DNA of 64,000 nucleotides, taken from the NCBI RefSeq assembly GCF_003001675.1, contig NZ_PVYW01000018.1, positions 124,001 to 188,000 on the forward strand, in the 5' to 3' direction. Below are positions 1-8,646 of this stretch, piece by piece. The stretch comes from Cohnella sp. SGD-V74 (GTDB lineage Bacteria > Bacillota > Bacilli > Paenibacillales > Paenibacillaceae). The notes beneath the pieces are model-generated. The model saw only the letters and a program-made list of their open reading frames with translations. It made no database searches and was not told the origin of the DNA. Numbering within the stretch: the stretch's first letter is position 1; every line of letters starts with the position of its first letter. The translations under genes were made by a program, and so were the position numbers.

Positions 1-150
1 ATTCGAAGAGAGAATGTACTCTGGGTATACGCGCCCACTCGTTTTCACAAGGAATGGCTTGAAACCCGATATCAAAGCAACATAAAAAATGCGGCACAGT
101 TTATTCTGAAGGACTATATCCAGGTTAAATACGATTCATTAGAGCAGTAA
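1..150 (+). CDS. Replication initiator, C-terminal fragment (DnaA_N-like domain)
   Basis: Only the last 49 codons lie in the window, read in frame 1 to the TAA at 148-150. The peptide contains LWVYAPTRFHKEWLETRY, which resembles the N-terminal domain of DnaA (pattern LxVxAPxxFxxxWLxxxY) that is also found at the C-terminus of many Firmicute plasmid initiators. The gene is followed at once by a terminator and then by iterons with DnaA boxes, the usual order for a plasmid initiator and its origin. The identification rests on a short fragment plus this context; a chromosomal-type DnaA_N protein is the main alternative. Confidence 0.6.
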   Translation: MRRENVLWVYAPTRFHKEWLETRYQSNIKNAAQFILKDYIQVKYDSLEQ

Positions 151-151
151 T

Positions 152-175
152 CCGCCGGAAATGGCGGTTTTTTTT
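152..175 (+). terminator. Intrinsic terminator after the initiator gene
   Basis: CCGCC and GGCGG arms (152-156 and 163-167... within CCGCCGGAAATGGCGG) are followed by a run of eight T. It sits two bases after the initiator stop codon and its T-run merges into the first DnaA box. Confidence 0.8.
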
Positions 176-440
176 GTGGATAAGTTGGGGTCTAGAATTT
201 AGAGTCCCCCGTCTAGAATTTGGAGGGGGGGGTCTAAATTCTAGATGGCGCGTAGTCTAAATTTTAGAGGGCGGAGTTATCCACAATTTTTCGTAGTCTA
301 AATTTTAGAGGGCGATGGGGGGTCTAAAATCTAGAGGGGGAGGGTCTAAATTCTAGACCCGAATAATTAAGTATTTAAGTATTTAAAAGATCATCAACAA
401 ATAAATGATTCTTCTAATATTCAAAAAATGACACAAATAT
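175..440. repeat. Iteron-type plasmid replication origin with two DnaA boxes
   Basis: About seven copies of a 14-15 bp palindromic unit close to GTCTARAWTYTAGAG occur at 190-204, 211-225, 232-245, 255-269, 296-310, 322-336 and 344-358, several followed by a G-rich GGGCG tail. Perfect DnaA boxes flank and interrupt them: TGTGGATAA at 175-183 (minus sense) and TTATCCACA at 277-285. The iterons are followed by an AT-rich stretch at 361-440 (repeated AAGTATTTAA) that would suit strand opening. This combination directly downstream of an initiator gene is typical of theta-type origins; function is inferred. Confidence 0.8.
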
Positions 441-1090
441 CCCGGCTTCGGGTTTGGTCCTCAGCGATCACAGCCGGATCCAATATCTGCAGCTTCGGAC
501 TCCTGTTTCTCATTTCTCAGGAGCGATCAGAGCAACTGAGCCCGCGCCGCCGGCGATGCAGGTCGCGCTCCTGGTTTCCGTGTGAAGCCCGGCTTCGCAT
601 TTGGCGCGCCGGCGACGATGAACGGCGTGATCAACTGCAGTTCACGTCGGGTTCACCGTTGAAGCCCACCTTTTCGATCAGCGTACGGGCGTCAGCGCCT
701 CACTATCAGCTGCAACTCGCATTTCCGGTTTCTCCGGGTGGCTCTCGGCTTTACGATTGACGCACGGTCGGCGACGGCCTACACGATTAGCTGCAACTTG
801 GAATGGTTCACCAGGTGAAGCCGACTTACCGTTGGACGCTGCGGCGACGACGACCGACATGTTCAACTTCAGTTCGACCGATTGAAGCCCGGCTTTGCGA
901 TCAGCGCGAGCAGAGGTAGCTCGTGCTCCTGGTTCTTCGCGGCGCTGTCGAAGACCGGCACGATCTGCAGTAACTCGCTTGGTTCACCGGATGAAATCCG
1001 ACTTCGCCTTTGGCGCGGCGACGGCGATAAGGTTGTGCCTTCCGGTATTGCGCTCAGGATGGGTGGACCGTCCCTCCTTCGGGTCAAATA
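440..1090. repeat. GC-rich dispersed repeat tract, no credible gene
   Basis: This 650 bp tract is much richer in G+C than its surroundings. It carries reiterated degenerate motifs such as CAACTGCAGTTC, GGTTCACCGGATGAAATCC, AAGCCCGGCTT and CGATCAGCG spaced at roughly 70-130 bp. Related sequence recurs at 24600-24860, 39590-39715 and 55310-55690. Open frames here exist on both strands but overlap one another, lack ribosome sites and read as repeat translations. I interpret it as a tandem array of a non-coding dispersed repeat family. Confidence 0.65.
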
Positions 1091-1188
1091 GTCGAGTGAG
1101 ACGCCCAGCACTTCTTACCGAAATGGCAATTATTGCAATCATGGAGATCCTATCCCATACTAGAATAAAAGATAGGAGATGATTTGTG

Positions 1189-2691
1189 ATGAAAGAGGGA
1201 TTAACGATTATTAAACCGAGAATAATTAAAGCCATCATAGATGAGATTGCAATCTTCCCTATTTTGCCATTGTTTCACAAGGATAGCGAACTTTCTGGCC
1301 TTGCAGCACTGGTACTGGATCAAAAACAGTTTACTTTGGAGGGTAACTCCACGTTAGAAGAAAGGATACAATATTATCAGGGACTTTGGAGGGATACCTT
1401 CCACTTTTTATTTGAACGGTTTCTACCTCACTCAGATCCGGATAGCTTGTCCATCGGCTTCGAGATGACACCGTTTTCATATATGTTGGCAACAGAGTAT
1501 TCTCTTGAGTTAAACAATTTGTTTGAGTTAACGGAAATGGACTTGAACTACATTGACTTACTTCTCCTATCATGGGCAGAAGCAGGTTGGAAGCTGCCTG
1601 CCCCATCAGAGCAACTGGACTTTGCATTAAAGATTACATGCTTCCCACCTTTAATGGCGTTGTCGACGTTTTATAGAAAAGCCTATCACTGGAATGTACA
1701 AAACGCCGAACACTTATTGAGCATGGTCGTTAGCAAGGATGTAAGGTTTCCATCATATGAGAATAATTTCGCGCTTCAATTCACTGATCGGTTTATCTCT
1801 CAGGAGACATATCGCTCGATTGGCGGAGTGGAAGGGTTAATCTCTAATCCTGGTCTTTCGAGCAATACAATAGAGAAATTAAAACAACTGAAGAACATTA
1901 TACCGAAAAGCAAGCAAGTTCAAAAAAGGGTAATATGCCCAACATGCGGTGATTATCACGACCAGCCAACTATACATCACGATGACATCCTATATGCACA
2001 TCTCTTGGAAGATGACCCAAATGTTCAAATTGAAATAGGGTTTAACTGGTATGAAGAATTCCGTCTAAAGGTAAGAAATGAGATTGAAAAACTGATACGA
2101 GATCCATCAACTAACATCAACATTGTAAAAGATCCGACATGCGTCATCTTGGTTGAAGGTGCAACGGAGGAGTTGGCGCTTCCGCAAATGGCGCTCCGGA
2201 TAGGGATGCCGCTTTCCCTCAAGAACATCCTAGTTCTTAATTGTAAATCAAAAGAGAAGGTGCTTGAACAATTTAGGATTATTCGAAGCAACTTTCCGGA
2301 ACTGAAAATCTGTGTGCTACTTGATAGTGATGCAGAAAAAGAGAAGCGTGAACTTGAAAAAATGATGGAGGGGAAGCGGGACAAATTCAGTTTAACTTTC
2401 ATACCGAAGGGGACATTCGAAGACTTGGTTCCTCTCCCAATTGTTGTGGCCAGCCTGAATGAGCTTTATCCAGCGGAGAAGGGTTATGAGGAATCGGATT
2501 TCAAATCGGAGAAAGGCGTTTTGCATGATATAAATCATTTAGTATGGCAAAGAGGGAATTCAAAACTGGATAAAGTCAAATTTATCAGTGAAGCTGTTAG
2601 GCGTATGGGTGAGAAAGATGTTCCAAATTTAATATGGGAACTAATAAAAGAGGCCTATAAATTAAGTGGTGCAAATATCGGAATGGAGTGA
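1189..2691 (+). CDS. TOPRIM-domain protein (OLD-nuclease-like)
   Basis: A 500-residue protein whose C-terminal part carries a TOPRIM signature: VEGATEE with the metal-binding/catalytic Glu at about residue 323, followed by LLDSDAE with Asp 379 and 381. That order (E, then DxD) matches the TOPRIM nuclease domain of OLD-like proteins, topoisomerases and primases. No ABC ATPase motifs are present, so it is not a full OLD protein. A CPTCG...HH cluster near residues 250-266 may bind zinc. A GTG at 1186 is also possible, but ATG 1189 lies 8 nt from AGGAGAT. Nucleic-acid cleavage or a defence role is inference. Confidence 0.6.
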   Translation: MKEGLTIIKPRIIKAIIDEIAIFPILPLFHKDSELSGLAALVLDQKQFTLEGNSTLEERIQYYQGLWRDTFHFLFERFLPHSDPDSLSIGFEMTPFSYMLATEYSLELNNLFELTEMDLNYIDLLLLSWAEAGWKLPAPSEQLDFALKITCFPPLMALSTFYRKAYHWNVQNAEHLLSMVVSKDVRFPSYENNFALQFTDRFISQETYRSIGGVEGLISNPGLSSNTIEKLKQLKNIIPKSKQVQKRVICPTCGDYHDQPTIHHDDILYAHLLEDDPNVQIEIGFNWYEEFRLKVRNEIEKLIRDPSTNINIVKDPTCVILVEGATEELALPQMALRIGMPLSLKNILVLNCKSKEKVLEQFRIIRSNFPELKICVLLDSDAEKEKRELEKMMEGKRDKFSLTFIPKGTFEDLVPLPIVVASLNELYPAEKGYEESDFKSEKGVLHDINHLVWQRGNSKLDKVKFISEAVRRMGEKDVPNLIWELIKEAYKLSGANIGME

Positions 2692-2752
2692 AAGCTATTC
2701 TATCTAAGACGGCGCTAGTTGGAAATCAATCTCAAACTTAAATAAAGGAGTA

Positions 2753-3178
2753 ATGAATGTAGTGTCCAAAGTCCATGGTTGGTTTCCCAAAATTTACAGC
2801 ACGTACTGTTATGAATGCAAAAAAGTGTCCGTTCCTGAAATTCCAACGGAAATGTTCTGCAAGACATGCGAAAGTCCATTGTACATTCGTATGAAATCAA
2901 GTACGAAAGGAGGAGTCGATACGAATATCGTTCGTCCAATTCGGGTGCGCGATATGTTAGCTAGGTCTCATCGTTACTCGCGCTTCCTCAGTATTCCTCA
3001 TTCCTTCCAGGGTGAATGGAGGAACGTACTAAATGTTGAATGGCACAAAAGTAAGGCTGGTAAGGTGGCGGTGGCTATTGAAAAACATACGGTAGTCGCT
3101 TGTGATCCCGAAGATGTGTTCCTAGAGCTTTTTGGTGGCTGGGACGGGAGTTGGGAATCCCCAACTAAGGACAATTAG
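2753..3178 (+). CDS. Small zinc-ribbon protein, function unknown
   Basis: A 141-residue protein with two CxxC pairs near the N-terminus (CYECKK and CKTCES) that together form a likely zinc ribbon. The remainder, rich in basic and aromatic residues, matches nothing I recognise. The ATG at 2753 is only 2 nt from AAAGGAG; the GTG at 2762 is 11 nt away, so the start is uncertain by three codons. It lies 61 nt after the TOPRIM gene and 22 nt before the next gene, so the three probably share a transcript. Confidence 0.55.
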   Translation: MNVVSKVHGWFPKIYSTYCYECKKVSVPEIPTEMFCKTCESPLYIRMKSSTKGGVDTNIVRPIRVRDMLARSHRYSRFLSIPHSFQGEWRNVLNVEWHKSKAGKVAVAIEKHTVVACDPEDVFLELFGGWDGSWESPTKDN

Positions 3179-3200
3179 ATGTAATTAATGGGGGAATATA

Positions 3201-4277
3201 ATGTATTTTAATACTATGTTTCAACGGACAGTAATTGATAGCTTATTATACGAGAGACGCAAAAAAATCGATATGATAGCAGCTTGTTCTAATAATATTC
3301 AACCTAATGACATCGACAATTTCATCGACGCTATAACTAATTGTATTAATTCCATTCAATTAGATGATCTACCTTTGGACACACTGTTAGAGCAGACAGA
3401 GACCAATATAAATCTGATTTTAGACGGAACATTTAGGGGCTTCACTAATGATGATGTGAATGCTGTTCAAAAAATTAAGGAAAGTTTCCAGTATTTTAAG
3501 AAGCGGTTTCCTGATTATAAAAAAGATAGAGCGGAAAGAGAGAGAGATCTAAAAAACAAATTTTCATCCAAACATGATCTCGCAAGGAAAATAATTAATC
3601 ATTTAAATTGGGATGATCAGGATTTTATATCACGATATAAAACATATATAAATTTTAAATATGATATTGAAGAGCCTCTCGCAGCGATTACATTAAGGAA
3701 GTGGGAGAATCAACTTACAAAACCCAGTGATTATCGACGCGGATGTAAGTTTAAATTTCTTGTACATGCTATAGGCACTGATGCTAATGATGCGCTTAAG
3801 CAAGCCAAGAGCAGACCTATAATTTCTACAAGTCTAATTACAGACGAATTTCAAGGGACGTATCGAAAATCGGAATTTGGGTTTGTTTATCAGCCAAATT
3901 TAAAGAATGTTTTGCTCATTTGTAGCTCTGATTGCTATGTGAATGATTTTTATTTCTGCGAAGACAGAATCAATGCTGAATTTTTCTCGCTTACTTCTAT
4001 ACCGCTAGGCCCAAATAAATACTTAGAATATAACAGTATTAAAACATGCAAAACTATGCACATCGAAGAAATCGAGAATGATTCTAAAGAATACCAAAAT
4101 TCCGGCATTGAGAATATCTCCGGACACGAGTTATATAACGAAATTGTGCTTCTTAATGATCCTTCTACAAATCCAATTGCAGTCTTTCTATTAGAAACAG
4201 AAGATACAAGGGAATGGTCGGTAGGTCAGGCAGAAGAACTAGCCACAAGATTAAAGCTACCGTTATTAAGAATTTAA
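3201..4277 (+). CDS. Hypothetical protein, 358 aa
   Basis: I do not recognise this protein. The N-terminal half is charged and predicted helical (KKRFPDYKKDRAERER); the C-terminal half (from about residue 185) is mixed alpha/beta, with a segment RPIISTSLITDEFQGTY followed by GFVYQPNLKNVLLICSS. It has no signal peptide or membrane segment. The codon use is more AT-rich than the modification genes downstream. The start ATG follows GGGGGAATATA by a short spacer. It is the last gene of the TOPRIM group before a degraded intergenic region. Confidence 0.5.
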   Translation: MYFNTMFQRTVIDSLLYERRKKIDMIAACSNNIQPNDIDNFIDAITNCINSIQLDDLPLDTLLEQTETNINLILDGTFRGFTNDDVNAVQKIKESFQYFKKRFPDYKKDRAERERDLKNKFSSKHDLARKIINHLNWDDQDFISRYKTYINFKYDIEEPLAAITLRKWENQLTKPSDYRRGCKFKFLVHAIGTDANDALKQAKSRPIISTSLITDEFQGTYRKSEFGFVYQPNLKNVLLICSSDCYVNDFYFCEDRINAEFFSLTSIPLGPNKYLEYNSIKTCKTMHIEEIENDSKEYQNSGIENISGHELYNEIVLLNDPSTNPIAVFLLETEDTREWSVGQAEELATRLKLPLLRI

Positions 4278-4376
4278 TCAGAAGGCAATGGTCTAAGACT
4301 TTATTTTTCAAGTCGTGGCTCTTTGCTGTTTCTTTTTTGATATGACACTGAAGCGTAGCGCTTGAATTCAGGAATT

Positions 4377-4508
4377 TCAGATATAACGGTATGATCCGTC
4401 CATCCTTCTTTTCTCCAGCTACTTGGCAATCGACGAGCGTGAACGATTCAGCATTAGCGCAAGAGCTTCCAGGCTCAATCCCAGGTACGCTTCATTTGTG
4501 ATCGACAT
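4377..4508 (-). pseudogene. Possible decayed HTH-protein fragment
   Basis: On the minus strand from an ATG at 4508, the translation MSITNEAYLGLSLEALALML continues NRSRSSIAK, then an in-frame TAG, then LEKRRMDGSYRYI and a stop. The segment looks like a helix-turn-helix and the stop could derive from a TGG codon. The rest of 4278-4739 holds no intact gene on either strand. This is a weak call; the region may simply be non-coding remnant DNA. Confidence 0.25.
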
Positions 4509-4739
4509 GACTCGTATCTCCCCTGAACAGATCGTCCAACGACGTTGATCGCCGTGATCGTGGCTTTACAACTAGGGATACCGCTCCACTTTCTGGGCAG
4601 ACGAGACGACTGCTCGATCTTGGCTTATCTCTGGGTGAGTTCCGGCGCAATAACATCGCGGAAGATGATCCTTATTGTTGAAAAATCTATTGTACTGTAT
4701 CATTGATTTGAAGGATTTGGAATCCAAGGGAGTCATGGC

Positions 4740-5249
4740 ATGAATACAAATGTTAGATTAACTACAATGATTGGCGGCGCCTTCCTGATTCTTTCCTCAA
4801 TGAGGTTAACGTCTGGAATACAGCTAGATCATAAATATGTATTCTCTTTGTCTATAGCAGGCTTCTTATTTATTATTTTTGATTTTCTGTCTTTTGAAGC
4901 AAAAGACAGCTATAAAACTATAAAGAAACAAAAGATGTTCGATCGGTTAGCTTATTTTTCACTGTATGCAGCAGTTCTATCTATAATTGTTTTACCTCAC
5001 TTTTCATTTCTTGATGGAATTAATAAAATGCAAGAAATAAATGATTTCATAGTGTTATTCGGCTTAGGATTAGTAATCATAATGATTAGTAATAAGGATT
5101 TGAGGGAGCAACTTGAATTCTATAAATCACAATTAAAAACTCTTGAAGAACTCCATGGATCAGCTTTGTTGCGAAAAAACGAAGAACAAGAACGGTTGGA
5201 TAAAGATAATGATTCAAGTATAGAAAATCCAAAAGAACAGCGCGAATAG
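4740..5249 (+). CDS. Four-helix membrane protein with C-terminal coiled coil
   Basis: A 169-residue protein with about four hydrophobic stretches (residues 7-24, 33-50, 68-87, 100-117) followed by a charged helical tail with heptad-like pattern (LREQLEFYKSQLKTLEELH). No family is recognised. GGGAG lies about 8 nt before the start. The coding sequence runs into a terminator hairpin overlapping the stop codon. It is a monocistronic unit between degraded DNA and the GTTAACC operator region. Confidence 0.55.
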   Translation: MNTNVRLTTMIGGAFLILSSMRLTSGIQLDHKYVFSLSIAGFLFIIFDFLSFEAKDSYKTIKKQKMFDRLAYFSLYAAVLSIIVLPHFSFLDGINKMQEINDFIVLFGLGLVIIMISNKDLREQLEFYKSQLKTLEELHGSALLRKNEEQERLDKDNDSSIENPKEQRE

Positions 5250-5263
5250 GCGTTGTTCTTTTT
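5232..5263 (+). terminator. Intrinsic terminator overlapping a stop codon
   Basis: AAGAACAGCGCG and CGTTGTTCTT form the stem, followed by TTTTT. The TAG stop of the upstream membrane-protein gene lies inside the loop. Confidence 0.75.
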
Positions 5264-5389
5264 AGTATCAGGGGTGGTGATATGTAGTGGCTAAACCGCG
5301 CAGTACGAACCATACAAAGGCATTACATTATTTTCTCTACACACTTCCGCCACCGGCGAAAACTGTGATGTTAAATCGCTATTTTTAAG

Positions 5390-5560
5390 GGTTAACCGGG
5401 TAAACCTAGTTAACCATTGCTATATAAGGGTTTAACAGTTAACTATTCATTGTCCGTTTTGGATCTAACGGGCCGATGGGCACTAAAGCTATTGCTTCAT
5501 AAGAAAGTTAACCTAGTAAACCTGGTTAACCTTTGATAAAATATACAATATATAGTTAAC
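5390..5560. promoter_or_regulatory. GTTAACC repeat cluster, operator or centromere-like sites
   Basis: Two long near-palindromic copies (5390-5415 and 5507-5531) are built from GTTAACC, a central GTAAACCT, and GTTAACC again. Shorter relatives occur at 5428-5443 and 5555-5560. They lie just upstream of the ribbon-helix-helix gene at 5583 and overlap the AT-rich region (GATAAAATATACAATATA) where its promoter should be. Direct and inverted short repeats of this kind are the typical targets of ribbon-helix-helix partition or repressor proteins; autoregulation or a plasmid centromere is inference. Confidence 0.55.
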
Positions 5561-5582
5561 TCTAATTATTGGAGTGGTAAAT

Positions 5583-6467
5583 GTGAGCGAAGCGAAAATT
5601 GTTAAAGCATACAAAGTGAGTTCTGAATTAAAAGAAAAGCTCGAAACTTTGTTTGAAGAGTCGAAGTTGGAGACACAAGAAGCATTTATCGAACATATTG
5701 CCGCGCTCTATGAAATGAACCTTTTAAAACAGGGGGAAGTAGGGGCAGGCTATCGTAAGCAGCTTGATGAACTCGAATATCACTCGAGACGAAACGTTGA
5801 GTTATTCCTCGGAATGATCCAAACAGAAATTGCAGAACGAATTAGTTTAACGCAATCGCATGATCAAACCATGCTCGAAAGAGCTGAAGTGATCGGCATT
5901 CAGGAACGAGAAATTTCAGAATTGCAGAATCAGTTAAAGGAGAAATCAGAAGAGAACCTGCGGCTAGCGAAAGAAGTTGAGGCCCAATTGAAGCAGGGGG
6001 AGCAACTTCAGGAGATTTCGAGAAAAGACAACTTACTCGTAGAGGAGTATCGGGAAAAGGTTGAATCGCTTGCTGGAATCGTAAAGGAATATAAGGGCGC
6101 CGCCGACGAAAACAAGGAGCTCAGAGCATTAAATGATGAAAATACGAAGCTTCTGCAGCGACAGGAAGATAAGATTAGAGAGTTGGAGGAACAATTAAGA
6201 CTTCAAGAGAGCAGACAAAAGGATGAGCTGGAGCGTCTTGCAGAAAGAAAGGATTTAGAGAAGGAGCGGGAGATGCTCCAGCTTCGGACAGAGATGCAAA
6301 ACAAGTTATCGGAAGCGAGTGAGAAAGCGACGGAACAAATCCGAGAGTTGTATGAGCGAGCAGAACAAATCCGTCGAGAGTATGAGAAACAGCCAGGAGA
6401 GGAAAAGAAGGCAAAATCCAAGAAAAGTTCAGTAGAGAATTCTGACAGCGACAGCAAGGAGGAATGA
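5583..6467 (+). CDS. Ribbon-helix-helix coiled-coil DNA-binding protein (KfrA-like architecture)
   Basis: A 294-residue protein. Residues 1-50 (AYKVSSELKEKLETLFEES) fit a ribbon-helix-helix DNA-binding fold, and residues 90-280 are an almost uninterrupted coiled coil rich in E, K, Q and R (REISELQNQLKEKSEENLRL). A small DNA-binding head plus long coiled coil is the architecture of plasmid KfrA-type proteins, although KfrA uses a different fold for the head. The GTG at 5583 lies 8 nt after GGAG and is preferred to the in-frame GTG at 5574, which overlaps that site. The GTTAACC cluster immediately upstream is the likely target. The stop overlaps the next start (ATGA). Confidence 0.6.
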   Translation: MSEAKIVKAYKVSSELKEKLETLFEESKLETQEAFIEHIAALYEMNLLKQGEVGAGYRKQLDELEYHSRRNVELFLGMIQTEIAERISLTQSHDQTMLERAEVIGIQEREISELQNQLKEKSEENLRLAKEVEAQLKQGEQLQEISRKDNLLVEEYREKVESLAGIVKEYKGAADENKELRALNDENTKLLQRQEDKIRELEEQLRLQESRQKDELERLAERKDLEKEREMLQLRTEMQNKLSEASEKATEQIRELYERAEQIRREYEKQPGEEKKAKSKKSSVENSDSDSKEE

Positions 6468-6949
6468 ACTTGCCGGAGGAAATTTCCACGCTAACCATAA
6501 TTATTGATGCCGTTTTTCTCGCAGTCGTCATTGCCGCTGCCTACATGGACTTCAAGAAAATGATCATCCCCAATGGCTTGATCATATTCGGACTGCCGGC
6601 AATGCTGGTTTTAAGATTTTTTGAACATACTTTCCCATTCGAAAGCTATGTCATTGCAGGAGTAGTGGTAGGCGCGCTCTTTTTCCTTGCCTCCTTGATC
6701 ACGAAAAATCAAATTGGGGGCGGGGACTTCAAGCTCTGGATGTTCGTTGGATTTTCGCTCGGTATTCCATATACAGTAATGGCTCTTCTCCTATTCGCGG
6801 TAATCGGCATGGTTTATGCGATCATTCGGATTTTGGCGACGAAAGATATTCATGCGAAAATGGCACTCGGACCGTTTACGGCAGTAGGTGCGCTCATCGC
6901 ATATGTATTTGGAGAGCCAGTCGTCAATTGGTTGATTGTCCACGTTTAG
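6464..6949 (+). CDS. tadV: Prepilin peptidase, A24 family (TadV/CpaA type)
   Basis: A 161-residue polytopic membrane protein carrying the two aspartates of type IV prepilin peptidases: D29 in AYMDFKKMIIPN and D88 in IGGGDFKL, plus the closing GPFTAVGALIAY motif. It lacks the N-terminal methylation domain of PilD, as expected for the short TadV/CpaA form. It would cleave prepilins of a Tad pilus at the membrane. It is translationally coupled by ATGA to the ribbon-helix-helix protein, about 40 kb from the Tad structural operon at 46.5 kb, a notable separation. Confidence 0.85.
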   Translation: MNLPEEISTLTIIIDAVFLAVVIAAAYMDFKKMIIPNGLIIFGLPAMLVLRFFEHTFPFESYVIAGVVVGALFFLASLITKNQIGGGDFKLWMFVGFSLGIPYTVMALLLFAVIGMVYAIIRILATKDIHAKMALGPFTAVGALIAYVFGEPVVNWLIVHV

Positions 6950-6962
6950 GGAAAAAGGCAGA

Positions 6963-7101
6963 TTGCGAATAAGGTGTCGAAGTGCTAAGATAAAACTAAT
7001 TAACTAACGCCATTGTGGCATTCATCGCAAGAGAAACGCCTTATAGGTTGTATTGTGTGCAAGGATCAAGCACGCAAACACTCTATAGGGCGTTTTTTTG
7101 T
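6963..7101 (+). ncRNA. Leader module A: promoter, hairpin, GCAA box, terminator
   Basis: TTGCGA (6963-6968) and an extended -10 TGCTAAGAT (6983-6991) are separated by 17 bp. The transcript then has hairpin GCCATTGTGGC, the stretch CATTCATCGCAAGAG, and a terminator with arms GCCTTATAG and CTATAGGGC closing at 7091, followed by TTTTTTTG. It stops about 34 nt before the primase start with no other promoter visible, so the primase would depend on read-through. It is one of about ten copies of the same layout in the window. Confidence 0.6.
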
Positions 7102-7134
7102 GCTTCAAAAATTGATAACAAGGGGGACGATCTT

Positions 7135-8550
7135 ATGACGGATGCGCCAAAAAAAAGAATCAGTGATGAAACAATGGAAATGATTCGAAAATTGGATATT
7201 AAAGAATTCGCTGAGAATGCACTTGGCGAAAAGTTGAAGAGAGAAGGGACCGCTTATATGGCTTATCGCAATGGAGGAGAGAACAATCCATCCGTTGCAA
7301 TTGTGCCATCGAAACACTATTGGAAGGATTTTACCCGAGATGACATTGGCGGTATTGAGGTTCTTAGTTATTTTGCCTACAGGATGTGGGACACTGTTGA
7401 ACTGAAAGGAGAGCGGTTCACGACAGCCGTGCATCAGGTCTGCGCATTGGCCGGCATTCCACTGAAGTATGATGATGGAACTGTCATCCAACCGACGACT
7501 GATCGCTGTGTCGGTGAAGTAGTACTTGTCGAAGACGATGGGTCAGAGCATAAGCAAAGCCCGGAAGTCTTAAATGATTATTATCGCGGGCTTTTAAGTC
7601 TAATGCATCTCACTGATGTGCACCGCAAACACTTTGAAGAAGAACGAAGGATCCCGATCGAAACGGTCAAGATTCGCAGCTATGCTTCGATGTCGGATAA
7701 CCCACAGGACCGGTACAAACTTGCCCGCGACGTCATCAAAAAGCTGGGTAAAAAGCCTGAAGGCATTCCGGGATTCTATTTAGCGCAAGGCGAGTACGGA
7801 CCCTATTGGACGATGCTTGGGAGAGAAGGAATAATCGTACCTTTTCGAAATCTCTTTAATCAAATCTGGGGGCTTCAACTTCGTCTAGATGACCCGGATA
7901 CGATCGTTACAACAGGGAGTATAAGGGCTGAAAAGAAAGGCGATCTGGTTGAACTTTACGATTATGGCGGTCAGTTTCTTTGGAGTGGAAAGCGCAGCCA
8001 ACTGCCAGTAAGTGTGAGCGGGGGAAGCGCGGAACTGATCGTGGGCAATCGGTATCGTTGGTTCAGCAAAACCAAAGATCTCAAACGTGGCGTTCTAAGA
8101 GGAGCAACCATTAGCATGCCTACGCCGGCACCCTATCATGTAGCAGTTCCATCTCGGCTGCTCGAATGTTGGGAAGCCGGAGAGCACTTAGCAGAGGTCT
8201 ATGATACGGAAACGGTGTGGTTAGGCGAAGGCCCCTTAAAAGGAGACATCGCAGCGGATTTCACTGACCAGATCCATTTACAAACTGCAAGTGTGAGTGC
8301 GATGCAATCCCTTTTTGAACCGGCCATGCAACTGGGTGCAAAAACGGTCATTTTGGCTCCGGACGCTGACGCGCAAACCAAGCTCGAAAACGTTGGGAAG
8401 ACTGTGATCAATTTAGTTGAGGCGGCAAGGGAGTATTTTACGGCACGTGGTGTAAAGCTCATTTTCGCAACATGGTCTATCGAGCAGTCGAAAGGACTCG
8501 ATGATTTACTTAACCTCGGCTTTAGGCCGAATTTTTTGGAGTTAAATTAA
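7135..8550 (+). CDS. Primase-like protein with TOPRIM domain (DUF3854-type)
   Basis: A 471-residue protein. The N-terminal domain (residues 20-110) resembles a CHC2 primase domain in layout (AYRNGGENNPSVAIVPSKHY, then FTRDDIGGIEVLSY) but has lost the zinc-binding cysteines. The C-terminal part has a TOPRIM pattern: GEGPLKGD near residue 365 and APDADA near 408. This organisation is typical of phage and plasmid DUF3854/primase-like proteins that prime or assist replication. The ATG at 7135 follows AAGGGGGACGA; a longer frame back to 7015 reads through the leader RNA and is rejected. Confidence 0.65.
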   Translation: MTDAPKKRISDETMEMIRKLDIKEFAENALGEKLKREGTAYMAYRNGGENNPSVAIVPSKHYWKDFTRDDIGGIEVLSYFAYRMWDTVELKGERFTTAVHQVCALAGIPLKYDDGTVIQPTTDRCVGEVVLVEDDGSEHKQSPEVLNDYYRGLLSLMHLTDVHRKHFEEERRIPIETVKIRSYASMSDNPQDRYKLARDVIKKLGKKPEGIPGFYLAQGEYGPYWTMLGREGIIVPFRNLFNQIWGLQLRLDDPDTIVTTGSIRAEKKGDLVELYDYGGQFLWSGKRSQLPVSVSGGSAELIVGNRYRWFSKTKDLKRGVLRGATISMPTPAPYHVAVPSRLLECWEAGEHLAEVYDTETVWLGEGPLKGDIAADFTDQIHLQTASVSAMQSLFEPAMQLGAKTVILAPDADAQTKLENVGKTVINLVEAAREYFTARGVKLIFATWSIEQSKGLDDLLNLGFRPNFLELN

Positions 8551-8582
8551 TCAAGAAAGATAAAATAAAACTTAGACAAGGG

Positions 8583-8625
8583 ACCGAATGCAGCGCTTCA
8601 TAATGAAGCTCTGTTTTCGGTTTTT
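8583..8625 (+). terminator. Intrinsic terminator
   Basis: Outer arms ACCGAA (8583-8588) and TTCGGT (8616-8621) enclose GCTTCATAATGAAGC; TTTTTC follows. It separates the primase gene from the Mom-like gene. Confidence 0.75.
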
Positions 8626-8646
8626 CTTATTTCTGGAGGTGTATCC

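Noticed and set aside
190..358. Possible CRISPR array
   Set aside because: Units are 15 bp palindromes with irregular spacing and no unique spacers; they fit iterons.
428..1238. Several overlapping frames on both strands
   Set aside because: They lie in the GC-rich repeat tract, lack ribosome sites, and their translations mirror the repeats.
1189..2691. Full OLD-family or Gabija GajA nuclease
   Set aside because: The TOPRIM part fits but there is no ABC-type ATPase domain and no GajB-like helicase neighbour.
7015..7134. N-terminal extension of the primase-like protein
   Set aside because: This stretch is the terminator-containing leader; ATG 7135 has its own ribosome site and begins the conserved sequence.
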